5,531 nt of DNA from Spirochaetota bacterium (GTDB lineage Bacteria > Spirochaetota > GWE2-31-10 > MWDO01), in NCBI GenBank assembly GCA_017998755.1, contig JAGOCL010000195.1:1-5531 (forward strand). The letters run 5' to 3'. The position numbers were made by a program, and so were the translations under genes. The notes under the pieces are model-generated. The model was not told the origin of the DNA. It saw nothing but the letters and a program-made list of their open reading frames with translations, and searched no databases. Below are positions 5,071 to 5,531 of the stretch, piece by piece (position 1 is the first letter of the stretch; every line of letters starts with the position of its first letter).

Positions 5071-5531
5071 ATGAAGAAAACGATATTATTTTTTTTTGTT
5101 TTTGTCGACGTTTGTTTCTTGTTCTCTTTTTGATTATTTATTCGACGACTCGACAGCGATCGAGGAAACTACAACGATCGCATATGTTTCAACAACTACG
5201 ACTACGTTAGACGCATATGCGACAACGACGTCAACGACGATCGATGTTTCGACTACGCTCAACATGACTACGACGACAGACGCATATGCGCCAACAACGT
5301 CAACGACGATAGAGGAGACTACTACGACTATAGACGCATATGTGACAACGACGTCAACGACGATCGATGTTTCGACTACGCTCAACATGACTACGACGAC
5401 AGACGCATATGTGTCAAGTTCATCAACTACGACTACGTTAGACACATATGTGTCAACGACGATCGAAGAAACGACGACTACGACGACAGACGCATATGCG
5501 CCAACTACGACGACAGACGCATATGTGTCAA
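5071..5531 (+). CDS. Thr-rich repeat lipoprotein, frame broken at a T9 tract, 3' end beyond window
   Basis: As written, the ATG frame gives MKKTILFFFVFVDVCFLFSF and stops at TGA 5131-5133. Downstream, the frame one base over is open from 5075 to the window end. Losing one T from the nine-T run (5089-5097) joins them and gives MKKTILFFLFLSTFVSC: a basic start, hydrophobic core and lipobox-like FVSC, with Cys17 as the lipidation site (Phe at -3 is unusual). After SLFDYLFDD comes a low-complexity domain. Of 127 visible residues from 27 to 153, 56 are Thr, the rest mostly Ser, Asp, Glu, Ala, Tyr, Val and Ile; there is no Lys, Arg or His. DAY/DTY followed by Val, Ala or Pro-Thr recurs seven times, with IEE and IDVSTT between. 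The likely product is a membrane-anchored, extended, acidic stalk or linker, possibly glycosylated; any C-terminal domain is outside the window. No family is recognised. The frame break may be phase variation, transcriptional slippage, a pseudogene, or a sequencing error. Confidence 0.65.
5089..5097 (+). repeat. T9 homopolymer inside the signal-peptide coding region
   Basis: Nine consecutive T bases follow ATTA seven codons into the gene and are followed by G and five more T. Eight T (or eleven) would put the start codon in frame with the lipoprotein; nine takes it to a stop. Homopolymers of this length are prone to slippage in replication, in transcription and in sequencing. For caution: an in-frame T8 run exists in the permease (1687-1694) and an A9 run in the intergenic stretch (4955-4963), so long runs are not rare here. 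Confidence 0.85.
5177..5525 (+). repeat. Imperfect in-frame repeats encoding Thr-rich D-A-Y units
   Basis: GAC(G/A)CATATG, coding Asp-Ala/Thr-Tyr, begins at 5210, 5279, 5333, 5402, 5441, 5489 and 5516, with a diverged first copy ATCGCATATG at 5177. Spacings are 33, 69, 54, 69, 39, 48 and 27 bases, all multiples of three, so the reading frame is kept through all copies. Between them lie mixtures of ACG, ACT and ACA threonine codons. The variable unit length with a constant frame indicates expansion and contraction under protein-level selection. The array probably continues past 5531. Confidence 0.85.
5208..5411 (+). repeat. 81-base near-identical direct repeat (5208-5288 and 5331-5411)
   Basis: The two copies lie 123 bases (41 codons) apart and differ at one position only: C at 5220 versus T at 5343, making GCG or GTG (Ala or Val). 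Identity stops at both edges (T versus A before, C versus T after). Each encodes D-A-Y-(A/V)-TTTSTTIDVSTTLNMTTTT-D-A-Y. Identity at synonymous sites implies a recent duplication or gene conversion, in contrast with the more diverged flanking units. Confidence 0.85.

Noticed and set aside
5134..5445. 103-codon minus-strand ORF rich in Val, Ser and Asp across the repeat region
   Set aside because: It is the antisense of ACG/ACT/GAC repeat codons, whose low complexity keeps the opposite strand open. It has no SD or promoter of its own, and the + strand has a promoter, SD and signal peptide.
5177..5525. CRISPR array
   Set aside because: Repeat spacings are all multiples of three and vary from 27 to 69 bases, the 'spacers' are themselves repetitive Thr codons, and the array is coding.

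Overview
The window reads as a chromosomal segment of an AT-rich, diderm (Gram-negative type) bacterium. All five genes are on the + strand. An outer membrane is implied by a LolA-like periplasmic carrier and by a beta-barrel protein ending in an aromatic beta-signal. Good Shine-Dalgarno sites and a consensus-like sigma-70 promoter argue against Bacteroidota, whose promoters differ and whose SD sites are weak. A membrane-anchored class III cyclase beside Lol/MacB-like envelope genes would suit a spirochaete or a similar phylum. The sequence alone does not settle the taxon, so this is a guess.

Positions 21-3481 look like one transcription unit of three envelope genes. The first is a secreted LolA-fold protein of the outer-membrane lipoprotein-sorting type. 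Nineteen bases later comes a FtsX/MacB/LolCE-type ABC permease. After a 58-base gap holding a perfect 11-bp RNA hairpin comes a 441-residue outer-membrane barrel with an SPTDLFNPRNPL motif. Together they cover inner membrane, periplasm and outer membrane, so they may form an envelope export or lipid/lipoprotein trafficking system. The ATPase it would need is not in the window. A short palindromic terminator near 3606-3628 seems to close the unit.

Positions 3686-4924 encode an integral-membrane class III adenylate cyclase: about six transmembrane helices, a signalling helix, and a catalytic domain with all expected residues. Its start is odd. The ATG has no SD and lies almost at the +1 of a candidate promoter. 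A tiny SD-led ORF (MLLI-stop) lies just upstream in the same frame.

Positions 5008-5531 hold the most unusual gene. A near-consensus promoter and strong SD lead into an ATG whose frame closes after 20 codons. Removing one T from a nine-T run restores a lipoprotein signal peptide followed by a long threonine-rich repeat domain with recurrent D-A-Y motifs and no Lys or Arg, running off the window end. This may be a phase-variable surface lipoprotein, a fresh pseudogene, or a homopolymer sequencing error.
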